DNA of 37,754 nt. Source: [Clostridium] aminophilum DSM 10710 (lineage in GTDB: Bacteria > Bacillota > Clostridia > Lachnospirales > Lachnospiraceae). The notes beneath the pieces are model-generated. The model saw only the letters and a list, made by a program, of their open reading frames with translations, had not been told where the DNA came from and searched no databases. Location: positions 1 through 37,754 of the forward strand of contig NZ_JONJ01000020.1 in NCBI RefSeq assembly GCF_000711825.1, in the 5' to 3' direction. Position numbers and translations under genes: made by a program. Positions 31,334 to 37,754 of this stretch are shown here, in pieces (the stretch's first letter is position 1; every line of letters starts with the position of its first letter).

Positions 31334-32740
31334 ATGGCTATATGTTTATGTTGCGGAAAAGAATATGACGGATGTTTGTGCGGGGAATGCGCAGCGAAGA
31401 CAGATATAGAGGATCTTTGCAACAGGATCATCGCATACAATCCGGACAACGGGGAGGAGCCAAGGGCAGATCAGATATGGGAAAAAGCAGCTGCAGAAAT
31501 GACATACCCTTCTAATTTCAAAAATGTCGCATTTTCTGTTGCTGATTTTCTTCCCAGCCCGAAGAGAGAATGGCAGAAGATCCACAGCATCGTCGGGGAC
31601 AGTGTCCGCGTGCCGAGAGCAAGTAAGGAATGGTTCTATCAGGTCTATGACAAGATCATCGGTTCAGAAAAACTGGGAAAAACAGAACGGATCCGGCTTA
31701 AAGGCCTGATGTTGGAAACACTGTATCAGGATTACAGATACCGCGAAGCGGATGAGCTGGCATTAGACCTGCTAGACCGTCCGTTGAATGTGTGGCAGGC
31801 AGCATATGTTATAGCGGAGTTTTTTTGTCAGACAAGACGTTACGATGAAGCGGAGGATGCCATGAGCGTCGGGAGGACACTGGCTGTTGACAACAAGGAT
31901 GCGATTCGAACATTTGACGATCTGCTGGCAAAACATGAAAAGCGGCGTGCTGCGGCCGATGCGGAGAAGAAAGGTGAATATTTACCGAATCCGAAGGAAG
32001 GGAAAGCGGAAGCAATTGAGAAATATAGGGAGTTTATGAGTTCAATAGGAATCGATGTTGACATATCGTCGACCAAATCATCGGGAGGCGGAAGATATCC
32101 TGAGCCGATTCCAAAAGGAGAGTATCCGGAACTGATCGAAACAAGGGATCCTTCGTTTGACAGCTTTGTTGCATTTGATCTTGAGACCACCGGAATACAC
32201 CCGGCGACAGACAGCATAATTGAGATCGGAGCCGTCAGAGTCGTAAATGGCGAGATCAGGGAGTCGGAGGAATTCATCTTCCGGGAATTTGTGAAACCCT
32301 TTAAGAGGAGCGTAACGGACTTTGTTACGGAACTGACCGGTATTACCAGGGAAGATGTGAAAGATGCGCGTCAGATGTGGGAAGTTGTGCCCGATTTCAT
32401 GGAGTTTGTCGGGGATGATGTATTGGTTGGCTTCAACAGCGTGAATTTTGACGGTCAGTTCATTCAGAGAGCAGGGAGATACAGCAATCAGATATACACC
32501 AACAGGCATTTCGATGTATGGAGGTATGCGAAGGAACTGAAGGAAATTATCGGTTACACAGGCGAAGATTTTAAACTCGGCACTGTGGGCGAATTTCTCG
32601 GCATCAAGAACCCGGAAGCGCACCGTGCGCTGGCTGATGCCATCACGACGGCAAGGATATTCCTGAAGTTGAAAGAGCTGAGCGCAGGACAGACATCCGT
32701 ATTATGCGATGGAGGAGTGCTGGATCTGGAGGACTGGTAA
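31334..32740 (+). CDS. DnaQ-like DEDDh 3'-5' exonuclease with N-terminal zinc finger
   Basis: A 468-residue protein. Residues 4-19 form a cysteine cluster (C4, C6, C7, C14, C16, C19) like a zinc ribbon or treble clef. Residues 20-270 are helical, with a TPR-like stretch (about 105-200). Residues 275-455 form the DEDDh nuclease: FDLETTG (D282, E284), NSVNFDGQF (D373), and HRALADA (H430, D435). DnaQ-type enzymes degrade DNA or RNA from the 3' end. The fusion to a zinc finger and helical middle is unlike the PolIII epsilon subunit, so this is a stand-alone nuclease. It is the third gene of the operon, with AAAGG before the ATG. Confidence 0.85.
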   Translation: MAICLCCGKEYDGCLCGECAAKTDIEDLCNRIIAYNPDNGEEPRADQIWEKAAAEMTYPSNFKNVAFSVADFLPSPKREWQKIHSIVGDSVRVPRASKEWFYQVYDKIIGSEKLGKTERIRLKGLMLETLYQDYRYREADELALDLLDRPLNVWQAAYVIAEFFCQTRRYDEAEDAMSVGRTLAVDNKDAIRTFDDLLAKHEKRRAAADAEKKGEYLPNPKEGKAEAIEKYREFMSSIGIDVDISSTKSSGGGRYPEPIPKGEYPELIETRDPSFDSFVAFDLETTGIHPATDSIIEIGAVRVVNGEIRESEEFIFREFVKPFKRSVTDFVTELTGITREDVKDARQMWEVVPDFMEFVGDDVLVGFNSVNFDGQFIQRAGRYSNQIYTNRHFDVWRYAKELKEIIGYTGEDFKLGTVGEFLGIKNPEAHRALADAITTARIFLKLKELSAGQTSVLCDGGVLDLEDW

Positions 32741-32747
32741 AATACCG

Positions 32748-32799
32748 TTCTTCAGCGTGCCTGAGGTTCCGGCAGAATTTTTGATTTTACGCTGAAGAA
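32748..32799 (+). repeat. 11-bp inverted repeat between exonuclease and WYL regulator genes
   Basis: TTCTTCAGCGT (32748-32758) and ACGCTGAAGAA (32789-32799) match perfectly, with a 30-base loop. No U-tract follows on the plus strand. It could be a terminator-like structure, an RNA processing site or an operator for the regulator next to it. Confidence 0.55.
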
Positions 32800-32863
32800 A
32801 AGCAGGTCAAATTCCAGAATACTGATAAAACAGCATTCATGAAGAATCACAAGAGAAATCAAA

Positions 32864-33838
32864 ATGGGTGATCCCCCGACAGGAGAAGAGATTTTGGATA
32901 AAAAGGTTGAACGGATCATCAATCTGTATAACAGGTTAAACGATGGGGAGATCCTGGTAAAATCAGATGAAGCATACCGGTTTGGCGTGAACGAACGGTC
33001 CATACAGCGGGATCTCGATGACATAAGAACGTATTTTGCCGAGGATCCCGAATCCAACAGGGAACTGGTATATGATCGGGCAAAGCATGGCTATGTTCTG
33101 GCCCGGAGTCAGAAAAAGAGTCTCACCAACAGTGAGATACTGACGGTATGTAAGATTCTTTTGGAAAGCCGTTCTCTTACACGGGATGAAATGTTCCCGA
33201 TTATAGATAAACTGCTTCAATGTGGTGTTCAGAACAGGAATCATAAACAGGTGGCTGATTTGATTAGAAATGAGAAATTCCATTATTTGGAACCTCATCA
33301 TGGGAAGAAATTTCTGGACGATATGTGGGATATCAGCAGCGCGGTGTATGAGCACAGGCTGATGCGGATCCGCTACCGGAAGTTAAAAGAACCGGATAAA
33401 GTCAAGAGACTGATCCAGCCAGTAGGGATCATGTTTTCGGAGTATTACTTTTATCTCTGCGCCTTTATATCGGAAAGCGAAGAAATGCCGGATGTTCCCA
33501 AGCGTCCGTTTCCTACGATCTACCGCATTGACCGTATAGCAGAATATGAGGTGCTTGATGAGCATTTTCGCATTCCATATGCGGAGAGATTTGAGGAGGG
33601 AGAATTCCGGAAAAGGATCCAGTTTATGTTCGGCGGTGAATTGAGGAAGATATTATTCCTTTATAAGGGCTTGAGTATAGAGGCTGTTCTTGACCGACTC
33701 CCCACCGCGGAGATCGTACGACACGACGAAGCCGGATGGCTTGTGAGCGCCGAAGTTTACGGCGATGGTGTTGATATTTGGCTTCGCGGTCAGGGAAATA
33801 ATATTGAAGTAGTGTCTGACGGCAAGAAGAACCCATAG
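32864..33838 (+). CDS. WYL-domain transcriptional regulator
   Basis: A 324-residue regulator. Residues about 10-65 form a winged helix with the DeoR-like SIQRDLDDIRTYF. Residues about 160-230 form the WYL domain: RIRYRKLKEP, QPVGIMFSEYYFYLCAF and YRIDRI, followed by a C-terminal WCX-type extension. WYL proteins respond to nucleic acid or nucleotide ligands and often repress defence operons. The ATG at 32864 is only weakly preceded by AAGAG. The preceding gap of 123 bases contains an inverted repeat. It could repress the upstream helicase-nuclease operon or be co-transcribed with it. Confidence 0.88.
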   Translation: MGDPPTGEEILDKKVERIINLYNRLNDGEILVKSDEAYRFGVNERSIQRDLDDIRTYFAEDPESNRELVYDRAKHGYVLARSQKKSLTNSEILTVCKILLESRSLTRDEMFPIIDKLLQCGVQNRNHKQVADLIRNEKFHYLEPHHGKKFLDDMWDISSAVYEHRLMRIRYRKLKEPDKVKRLIQPVGIMFSEYYFYLCAFISESEEMPDVPKRPFPTIYRIDRIAEYEVLDEHFRIPYAERFEEGEFRKRIQFMFGGELRKILFLYKGLSIEAVLDRLPTAEIVRHDEAGWLVSAEVYGDGVDIWLRGQGNNIEVVSDGKKNP

Positions 33839-33865
33839 GAAACTGGGGGTAAGGGAGGTTTCAGT

Positions 33866-34051
33866 ATGGCAGAGCATGAAATCGATGTGAACCGCTTACG
33901 GAAAGATATGAAAGACAATTATGGCACGGCCATGTTCAATGGATTCCCCATGGCGGTGATGGAGCTGACCAAGGTTGAACGTTTGACGGACCGGGAACTG
34001 GTGGAACTGGCACAGAAGAACGGCGTGGATCTGAGGAAGTATATCATTTGA
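33866..34051 (+). CDS. conserved-looking 61-residue protein, function unknown
   Basis: A small, charged, helical protein (MAEHEIDVNRLRKDMKDN; KVERLTDRELVELAQKNGV) with no membrane segment. A strong AGGGAGG lies 8 bases before the ATG, and it follows the WYL gene by 27 bases. I do not assign a family. The gene spacing suggests translation with the WYL regulator; a role as partner or modulator is inference. Confidence 0.7.
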   Translation: MAEHEIDVNRLRKDMKDNYGTAMFNGFPMAVMELTKVERLTDRELVELAQKNGVDLRKYII

Positions 34052-34114
34052 AACAATGAAGACTCCGGGATGGAACGAAAGGACCTGCAGACAATTTAAT
34101 TGGAATCAAAATAA

Positions 34115-34210
34115 ATGAAATATATTATCAACGATCAGAAGTATTATATTATCGATTTCAAAGAAGGAGTTGTAACGACCGAAGAACGTTTGCTTCTGTG
34201 GGATGACTAA
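34115..34210 (+). CDS. possible 31-residue peptide
   Basis: ATG at 34115 to TAA at 34208-34210 encodes MKYIINDQKYYIIDFKEGVV and a short tail. The sequence looks like the start of a real domain and not random, but there is no ribosome binding site. It may be a decayed gene start. The rest of the gap 34052-34286 holds nothing recognised. Confidence 0.3.
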   Translation: MKYIINDQKYYIIDFKEGVVTTEERLLLWDD

Positions 34211-34286
34211 TCGAATTAGTGATTGACAAGGATCAGCGGCTGAGCAGCGTTGGAAGGTTCTCGAAGGGATAGGAAGGAGTATAATC

Positions 34287-35228
34287 ATGAAAACAGTTTC
34301 TAACATTCAGTTTTTTCTTCACGCTGAAACAATGGTCTGGCTTTCACGAAAGTATCTTAAAGAAAAGATAGCTTTCGATGAGGGAACTGATTTCAGCTTT
34401 GAAAATATAGAGGAGCCGGTACACGTTGTTATAAAATCGGAAGATGATTTTACCGTAGTACAGGTGTTTTATCGAAGTCATCTTGGAATATACGATGAAG
34501 CGAGTTTTCAAATGAAAGTTCATAAGGACGGAACAACTTTTGATCTGGAATCCAAAGAGGGAGTAGACGACGAAACCACGGAAAACATATTATTGCATTA
34601 TATGCGGTCGGGCTATGGGCTGTATAAAAATGCAATTGATCATGATTTTATGTCGCAATTTCCGGATTTGGACTTGGAAAATGAAGGGATTCTTATAACG
34701 TTACAGGATGAAGAACTCCTAGCGAAACGCGTTGTGGGGAAAAACCGACCCAAAATGGCATGCACAACTATCTTTGGCACAGAAATGTGCAGACCGTATT
34801 TTAATGAATACTCAAAGAATTTTTTTGGAAAACCGTATAGAACTTTCGAGGAAATATTGAAGGCGGCTGAAGACGGCGATGAAGATGCGATGGAAGCGGC
34901 TGCAATGGCATATCTGAACGGGGAGGAGACCGATCAGGATTATGAGCAGTCGTTTTATTGGTGGTCAAAACTTGCAGAAACAGGATATGCAACGGCACAG
35001 TTTAACACAGGCCTGTATTATGCGAAAGCCTTGGGGGTAAAACGTGATTTTGTCAAGGCGATAGAATGGATGGAAAAAGCAGCAGAAAATGGTGATGAGG
35101 ACGCCCCTACACATTTGAAACTATATACATATGCAGAACAGCTACGGCAAAAAGCCATTGGTGGAGATCATGAAGCGTGGGAAAAATTAGAACAGATAAT
35201 TAAGATGTTAGATGAAGCCGAGAACTAA
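34287..35228 (+). CDS. Sel1-repeat protein
   Basis: A 313-residue cytosolic protein. Residues about 190-290 contain Sel1/TPR-like repeats: AAEDGDEDAMEAAAMAYLNG, YEQSFYWWSKLAETGYATAQ and FVKAIEWMEKAAENGDEDA. Residues 1-185 form an unrecognised, acidic beta-rich region (HVVIKSEDDFTVVQVFYRSH) with cysteines at CTTIFGTEMC. Sel1 repeats mediate protein-protein contacts and occur near effectors, defence genes and toxin-antitoxin loci. AGGAAGGAG lies 8 bases before the ATG. It is monocistronic within the island. Confidence 0.75.
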   Translation: MKTVSNIQFFLHAETMVWLSRKYLKEKIAFDEGTDFSFENIEEPVHVVIKSEDDFTVVQVFYRSHLGIYDEASFQMKVHKDGTTFDLESKEGVDDETTENILLHYMRSGYGLYKNAIDHDFMSQFPDLDLENEGILITLQDEELLAKRVVGKNRPKMACTTIFGTEMCRPYFNEYSKNFFGKPYRTFEEILKAAEDGDEDAMEAAAMAYLNGEETDQDYEQSFYWWSKLAETGYATAQFNTGLYYAKALGVKRDFVKAIEWMEKAAENGDEDAPTHLKLYTYAEQLRQKAIGGDHEAWEKLEQIIKMLDEAEN

Positions 35229-35575
35229 TCGGATCCGAAAATCTGCAGGGAGAATTCCTCGCATGATTAATCGGATCTGTGAGAAGAGCCTTATGTATAC
35301 CAAAAGCGCCTCATCGATGATCACATGGTCAGCTATGTGGCTGATCACGAAATGCTCGCAACGAGTGAGTAATATTTGCTTCCGCCGGGAAGTATTCCCG
35401 GCGGAAACATCAAACGTAACAATGACACAAACTTGCGCAGTCCAGCGACAGACAAAGAGAGCAGCCGTGTGACAGCTCATGAGATCAGGAACAGTTTACC
35501 ACCGGTGCCTCTATTTTGAATGGAAAAACAAAACCAATATAGTATTTGACCTAAGGCGTATATATGATCAAGGTT
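35229..35575 (+). other. intergenic stretch with a gene remnant and a hairpin
   Basis: No intact gene. A frame at 35283-35372 ending in TAA reads EEPYVYQKRLIDDHMVSYVA and looks like the C-terminus of a lost protein; upstream it is closed by TGA and TAA. A perfect 10-bp hairpin, TTCCGCCGGG (35380-35389) with CCCGGCGGAA (35397-35406), follows 8 bases after the remnant and may have been its terminator. Confidence 0.45.
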
Positions 35576-35746
35576 TTAGTGATATGTTTTTTTTCCATAC
35601 TTAATTTGATTGTATACTTCATTATATTCTCTTTCAGAGTAACCTAATTTCTGGGCTGTTGAATAATTCGAAGAATCGTTATTTCCACAATGACTAAAAA
35701 CTGTAATGAGAACAAGAATCACCCATATGATCTTAAGCGCTTTCAT
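35576..35746 (-). CDS. small exported peptide, possible lipoprotein (56 aa)
   Basis: On the minus strand an ATG at 35746 is preceded by GGAG at 6 bases and leads to a 56-residue product. It starts MKALKIIWVILVLITVFSHC, a basic start and hydrophobic core with a cysteine at position 20, then a polar tail rich in Asn, Ser and Tyr. The box FSHC is an imperfect lipobox (the residue before Cys should be small), so lipid attachment is uncertain; a signal anchor is also possible. It is too short for domain recognition. It is the only minus-strand gene in the island. Confidence 0.6.
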   Translation of the reverse strand: MKALKIIWVILVLITVFSHCGNNDSSNYSTAQKLGYSEREYNEVYNQIKYGKKTYH

Positions 35747-35994
35747 TTTTTCTCCATTTAATTAAAAAGTAGTTGGTATTTTAACATGGATTATTTCGAT
35801 AAGGTGTTTAAAATAATAATATTCAAATCACCCTTAATGTCATATTCAAAAGATAGTCTAGATACTCGATTTCTTAATCCATCCTACATCGAAAATGGAA
35901 AACTTGATCAGTAGAAGAGGTAGTATATTGAAAACTCATGTTACAATAGGGGAAACATGAATGGCAATATGACGAATTGGGGAAAGGAAACGGT
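35747..35994 (+). other. A+T-rich gap before the HipA-like gene
   Basis: A 42-codon frame (35786-35914) has no ribosome binding site. A 13-codon frame starts at an ATG near 35957 with AGGGGAAA upstream and ends with a TGA overlapping the HipA-like start (ATGA), which could couple translation. No HipB-like helix-turn-helix gene is present. Confidence 0.35.
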
Positions 35995-37200
35995 ATGAAC
36001 AGTTATTACCTGATGGACAAGAACAGACCTCTTGTAAAATTCGAGATAAAAGAGAATCCTTTGGGTGATGAGATCCGTGTCCTGAACATTGAGACGGCAT
36101 CGGAAGCGGACACTCCGGCGATCCCGTTGCTGAGAGAAGCGATTCGGAATCAGGATATCGATACCTGGATGACCGCCTGGCTGGAAGGAAGAAACTTTGC
36201 AAAACATAAAGACCACATGAAGAGATGGCTGAAAGAGTGGGGAATCGATAAAACCAAGGGGTTTATCGATCTCACCCATGCCCTCTCGTTAAATGATGCT
36301 TTATGGGTAAAAGATACGTCATCCGATCTGACATGGGAGAAGGCAAACTATTACAGTAATCCTTTTTCGGATGTTGCGGAGACAACAGGGTTTGATTCGA
36401 ATCTTGAGAACGTAGAGTTTTCGCCGACAAGCCCGGAGGTCACGGCAGAGGGGACATTTCCCAAGTGCTGGCGGCGTCTGGAGGATGATATCTTCCTGTA
36501 TAAAACCGGATTAAAGGGTGCTGCAAATGTCGGGTTAGAGCCGTACAGTGAATACATCTCTTCGTATATTCTCCGGCAGATGGCTAAACAGGAGGTTCTG
36601 CCGTATGAACTGGAACGGTTTAAGGATAATCTCTGTTCGGTATGCGGCATCTTTACAAGCGAGAAGGAAGGATATATGCCGTTCTATCGCTATCTGGCCG
36701 GAACAAGGACCAATTACACGATCAAGGATGTGATTCAGTTCTGTGAAAACCTTGGATTTACAGAAGAAGTCAGAGAGATGTTTCTGACCGATTCGATCGT
36801 GATGAATCAGGACAGACATCTTGGAAATTTCGGCTTTATTGTGGACAATGACACGTTTGAGATCAAGCGGTTTGCGCCGCTCTACGACTACAACAGTTCG
36901 CTGCTCTGCAATGCGATGGAAGAAGACCTTCGGGATTTTGAGAAGTACGAAAATGAATTCTGCCTGGGACATAAGTTGGGCGGCGTGTTTTCGGAGGTTG
37001 GAAAAGCTCTCTGTACCGATGCGTTTATCAATCGAATCCCGAAAGAGATCATTCTTCCGCGACATGTAAAATATAATCTTCCGGAATCCCGTCTCAAGGC
37101 GATTGCTCAGATTCTGACCGAAAACCTGAGAAAGATAACCGGGAAAGAGTATTTTTCATTCCGCCTGGCGGAAAACGGTGAGACAATCAGAACCGCATAA
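35995..37200 (+). CDS. HipA-like serine/threonine kinase
   Basis: A 401-residue protein of the HipA-C kinase group. The catalytic segment is clear: MNQDRHLGNFGF (D273, R274, H275, N278) followed by the metal-binding APLYDYN (D298). Residues 150-260 contain the kinase core helices with EDDIFLYKTGLKG, which carries the likely ATP lysine (K167 region). HipA kinases phosphorylate glutamyl-tRNA synthetase or other targets and act as toxins in growth arrest; HipB normally represses and neutralises them. No hipB is adjacent, and the N-terminal HipA subdomain is atypical. The ATG at 35995 follows AAAGGAA and overlaps a short upstream frame. A 43-base piece of this gene is repeated downstream. Confidence 0.8.
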   Translation: MNSYYLMDKNRPLVKFEIKENPLGDEIRVLNIETASEADTPAIPLLREAIRNQDIDTWMTAWLEGRNFAKHKDHMKRWLKEWGIDKTKGFIDLTHALSLNDALWVKDTSSDLTWEKANYYSNPFSDVAETTGFDSNLENVEFSPTSPEVTAEGTFPKCWRRLEDDIFLYKTGLKGAANVGLEPYSEYISSYILRQMAKQEVLPYELERFKDNLCSVCGIFTSEKEGYMPFYRYLAGTRTNYTIKDVIQFCENLGFTEEVREMFLTDSIVMNQDRHLGNFGFIVDNDTFEIKRFAPLYDYNSSLLCNAMEEDLRDFEKYENEFCLGHKLGGVFSEVGKALCTDAFINRIPKEIILPRHVKYNLPESRLKAIAQILTENLRKITGKEYFSFRLAENGETIRTA

Positions 37201-37210
37201 GAGAGTGCGG

Positions 37211-37253
37211 CTGGAAGGAAGAACCTTTGCAAAGCTTAAACCCACATAAAGAA
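37211..37253 (+). repeat. decayed duplicate of an internal piece of the HipA-like gene
   Basis: This segment begins CTGGAAGGAAGAACCTTTGC and matches 36181-36223, inside the HipA-like gene, which begins CTGGAAGGAAGAAACTTTGC. A few substitutions and a one-base shift separate the two. The copy is 10 bases past the gene's stop and is not in an open frame. Confidence 0.75.
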
Positions 37254-37271
37254 GGTCTCAGGGGATAGGTG

Positions 37272-37299
37272 TTGACTTTGCGGTTTTTTATGTTAGAAT
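37272..37299 (+). promoter_or_regulatory. orphan extended -10 promoter
   Basis: TTGACT (37272-37277), 16-base spacer and TAGAAT (37294-37299), with TG one base before the -10 (TGTTAGAAT). Near consensus, with no gene downstream. Confidence 0.75.
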
Positions 37300-37305
37300 G
37301 TGAAC

Positions 37306-37394
37306 GTCATCGGAGGGTGAGTTATTCAATTTGAAATAACGAGCTGGATAAGATGGCTGGTTGAGATGCCGGCTTCTTGTCCGGCTCTTTTTTT
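37306..37394 (+). ncRNA. candidate small RNA or orphaned leader
   Basis: About 90 bases lie between a strong promoter and a U-tract terminator, with no ORF. GGAGGGTGAG is followed by a stem GTTATT/AATAAC (37321-37326 and 37335-37340), a G/A-rich middle and the terminator stem. It may be an independent small RNA, or a riboswitch-like leader whose gene was displaced by the IS66 insertion that begins about 40 bases later. It matches no RNA family I recognise. Confidence 0.5.
37368..37394 (+). terminator. intrinsic terminator of the candidate small RNA
   Basis: GCCGG (37368-37372) pairs with CCGGC (37381-37385), 8-base loop, then TC and seven T. Confidence 0.8.
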
Positions 37395-37431
37395 GGACTA
37401 TAGGAAAGGGCGCTGTACTTCCTGTGGTTTC

Positions 37432-37460
37432 GTAAACGGTAAATAGTGGGTGCTTGGTTA
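37432..37460 (-). repeat. probable IS66 terminal repeat at the right edge
   Basis: GTAAACGGTAAATAGTGGGT begins at 37432, about 70 bases past the transposase stop (on the minus strand). Its GTAA start and position fit an IS66 end, which would put the element boundary at 37432. The opposite end is outside the window. Confidence 0.45.
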
Positions 37461-37467
37461 ACAGTAA

Positions 37468-37489
37468 GCCATCCCACTTAGGGATGGCT
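37468..37489 (-). terminator. hairpin after the right IS66 transposase
   Basis: AGCCATCCC (37468-37476) and GGGATGGCT (37481-37489) form a perfect 9-bp stem on the minus strand 12 bases past the stop codon. No U-tract. Confidence 0.45.
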
Positions 37490-37500
37490 GAAACAGTCTT

Positions 37501-37754
37501 TTACTTCGATTGTCTGCATTCTATCGGCAGTTTATCTGACCACGGAAGAAGATCTTCCAGATAGGAATTATCTTCGAACTCACCATGCTCGGGGATCTGC
37601 TCCAACAGATATTTGAAATACTCATAGGGTTTAAGGTTATTCGCTTTGGCTGTTTCCACCAGGCTGTATAGGACAGCGCTGGCTTTCGCTCCACTGATGG
37701 TATCGATCATGACCCAGTTCTTCTTGCCAATGCAGAATCCGCGGATCGTTCTCT
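37501..37754 (-). CDS. IS66-family transposase, C-terminal fragment (5' end outside window)
   Basis: The minus-strand frame enters at the right edge and ends at TAA (37503-37501), giving about 83 residues. CIGKKNWVMIDTISGAKASA and SLVETAKANNLKPYEYFKYL are IS66 C-terminal motifs, ending LLPWSDKLP. It resembles the left-edge fragment but differs throughout, so it is a different IS66 element and not a second copy. The ATG at 37710 is internal. The catalytic part is outside the window. Confidence 0.9.
   Translation of the reverse strand, partial: RTIRGFCIGKKNWVMIDTISGAKASAVLYSLVETAKANNLKPYEYFKYLLEQIPEHGEFEDNSYLEDLLPWSDKLPIECRQSK

Noticed and set aside
35212-35480. Overlapping ORFs on both strands between the Sel1 gene and the small peptide
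   Set aside because: Neither has a ribosome site or recognisable domain; the only protein-like segment is the short remnant at 35283-35372.
37306-37394. Resemblance of the orphan RNA to a Cas9 tracrRNA (stem plus terminator with AAATAAC)
   Set aside because: There is no repeat array, no anti-repeat match and no Cas gene; the similarity is superficial.
1-37754. CRISPR array, tRNA or rRNA gene
   Set aside because: No regularly spaced direct repeats and no tRNA- or rRNA-like folds were found on reading both strands.

Overview
The window looks like a chromosomal segment of a Gram-positive Clostridia, most likely Lachnospiraceae. The inference rests on strong Shine-Dalgarno sites, sigma-A type promoters, KtrAB-type potassium uptake, BioB/BioY under a BirA-like operator, an L10-leader attenuator ahead of rplJ-rplL, and protein styles typical of gut Firmicutes. 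No tRNA, rRNA or CRISPR array was seen. Both edges are C-terminal fragments of IS66-family transposases. They are different elements and both read inward.

Positions 1-20541 are mainly housekeeping and transport. In order they hold the tail of an IS66 element; a PrsW-type membrane protease pseudogene interrupted by in-frame stops; a ZIP metal transporter; an esterase; ktrB and ktrA; bioB and bioY; an orphan prepilin-like protein; a GltS glutamate/sodium symporter; and a PPOX-fold flavoprotein. A nitrogen-assimilation locus follows, with a minus-strand ammonium transporter fused to a P-II domain, divergent from a large glutamate synthase subunit. Both of these genes have long leaders with intrinsic-terminator-like hairpins before the ribosome binding site, which suggests control by attenuation. 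A kinase-fold protein and rplJ-rplL end this part. rplL is followed by a terminator and not by rpoB.

Positions about 20540-37260 are an A+T-richer accessory island rich in DNA-processing genes. It begins with a HIRAN-domain remnant. Next is a metallophosphoesterase/SMC-like ATPase pair (SbcD/SbcC-like, closest in style to YhaO/YhaN) whose ATPase has two membrane helices in the middle of its coiled coil. A BspA-type leucine-rich-repeat protein follows. The next cassette consists of a DUF1351 protein, a UvrD-type helicase with a C-terminal Fe-S PD-(D/E)XK nuclease, a zinc-finger DEDDh exonuclease, a WYL regulator and a 61-residue protein. A Sel1-repeat protein, a minus-strand small exported peptide and a HipA-like kinase without an obvious HipB complete the island. 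A structured noncoding element occurs upstream of both the SbcDC-like pair and the LRR gene.

The best candidate for an undescribed system is the helicase-nuclease/exonuclease/DUF1351/WYL cassette, perhaps working with the membrane-linked SbcDC-like pair. A defence or DNA-uptake-control role is inference from domain content and WYL linkage, not demonstrated. At the far right a strong extended -10 promoter and a U-tract terminator bracket about 90 nt without an ORF, a candidate small RNA or orphaned leader.
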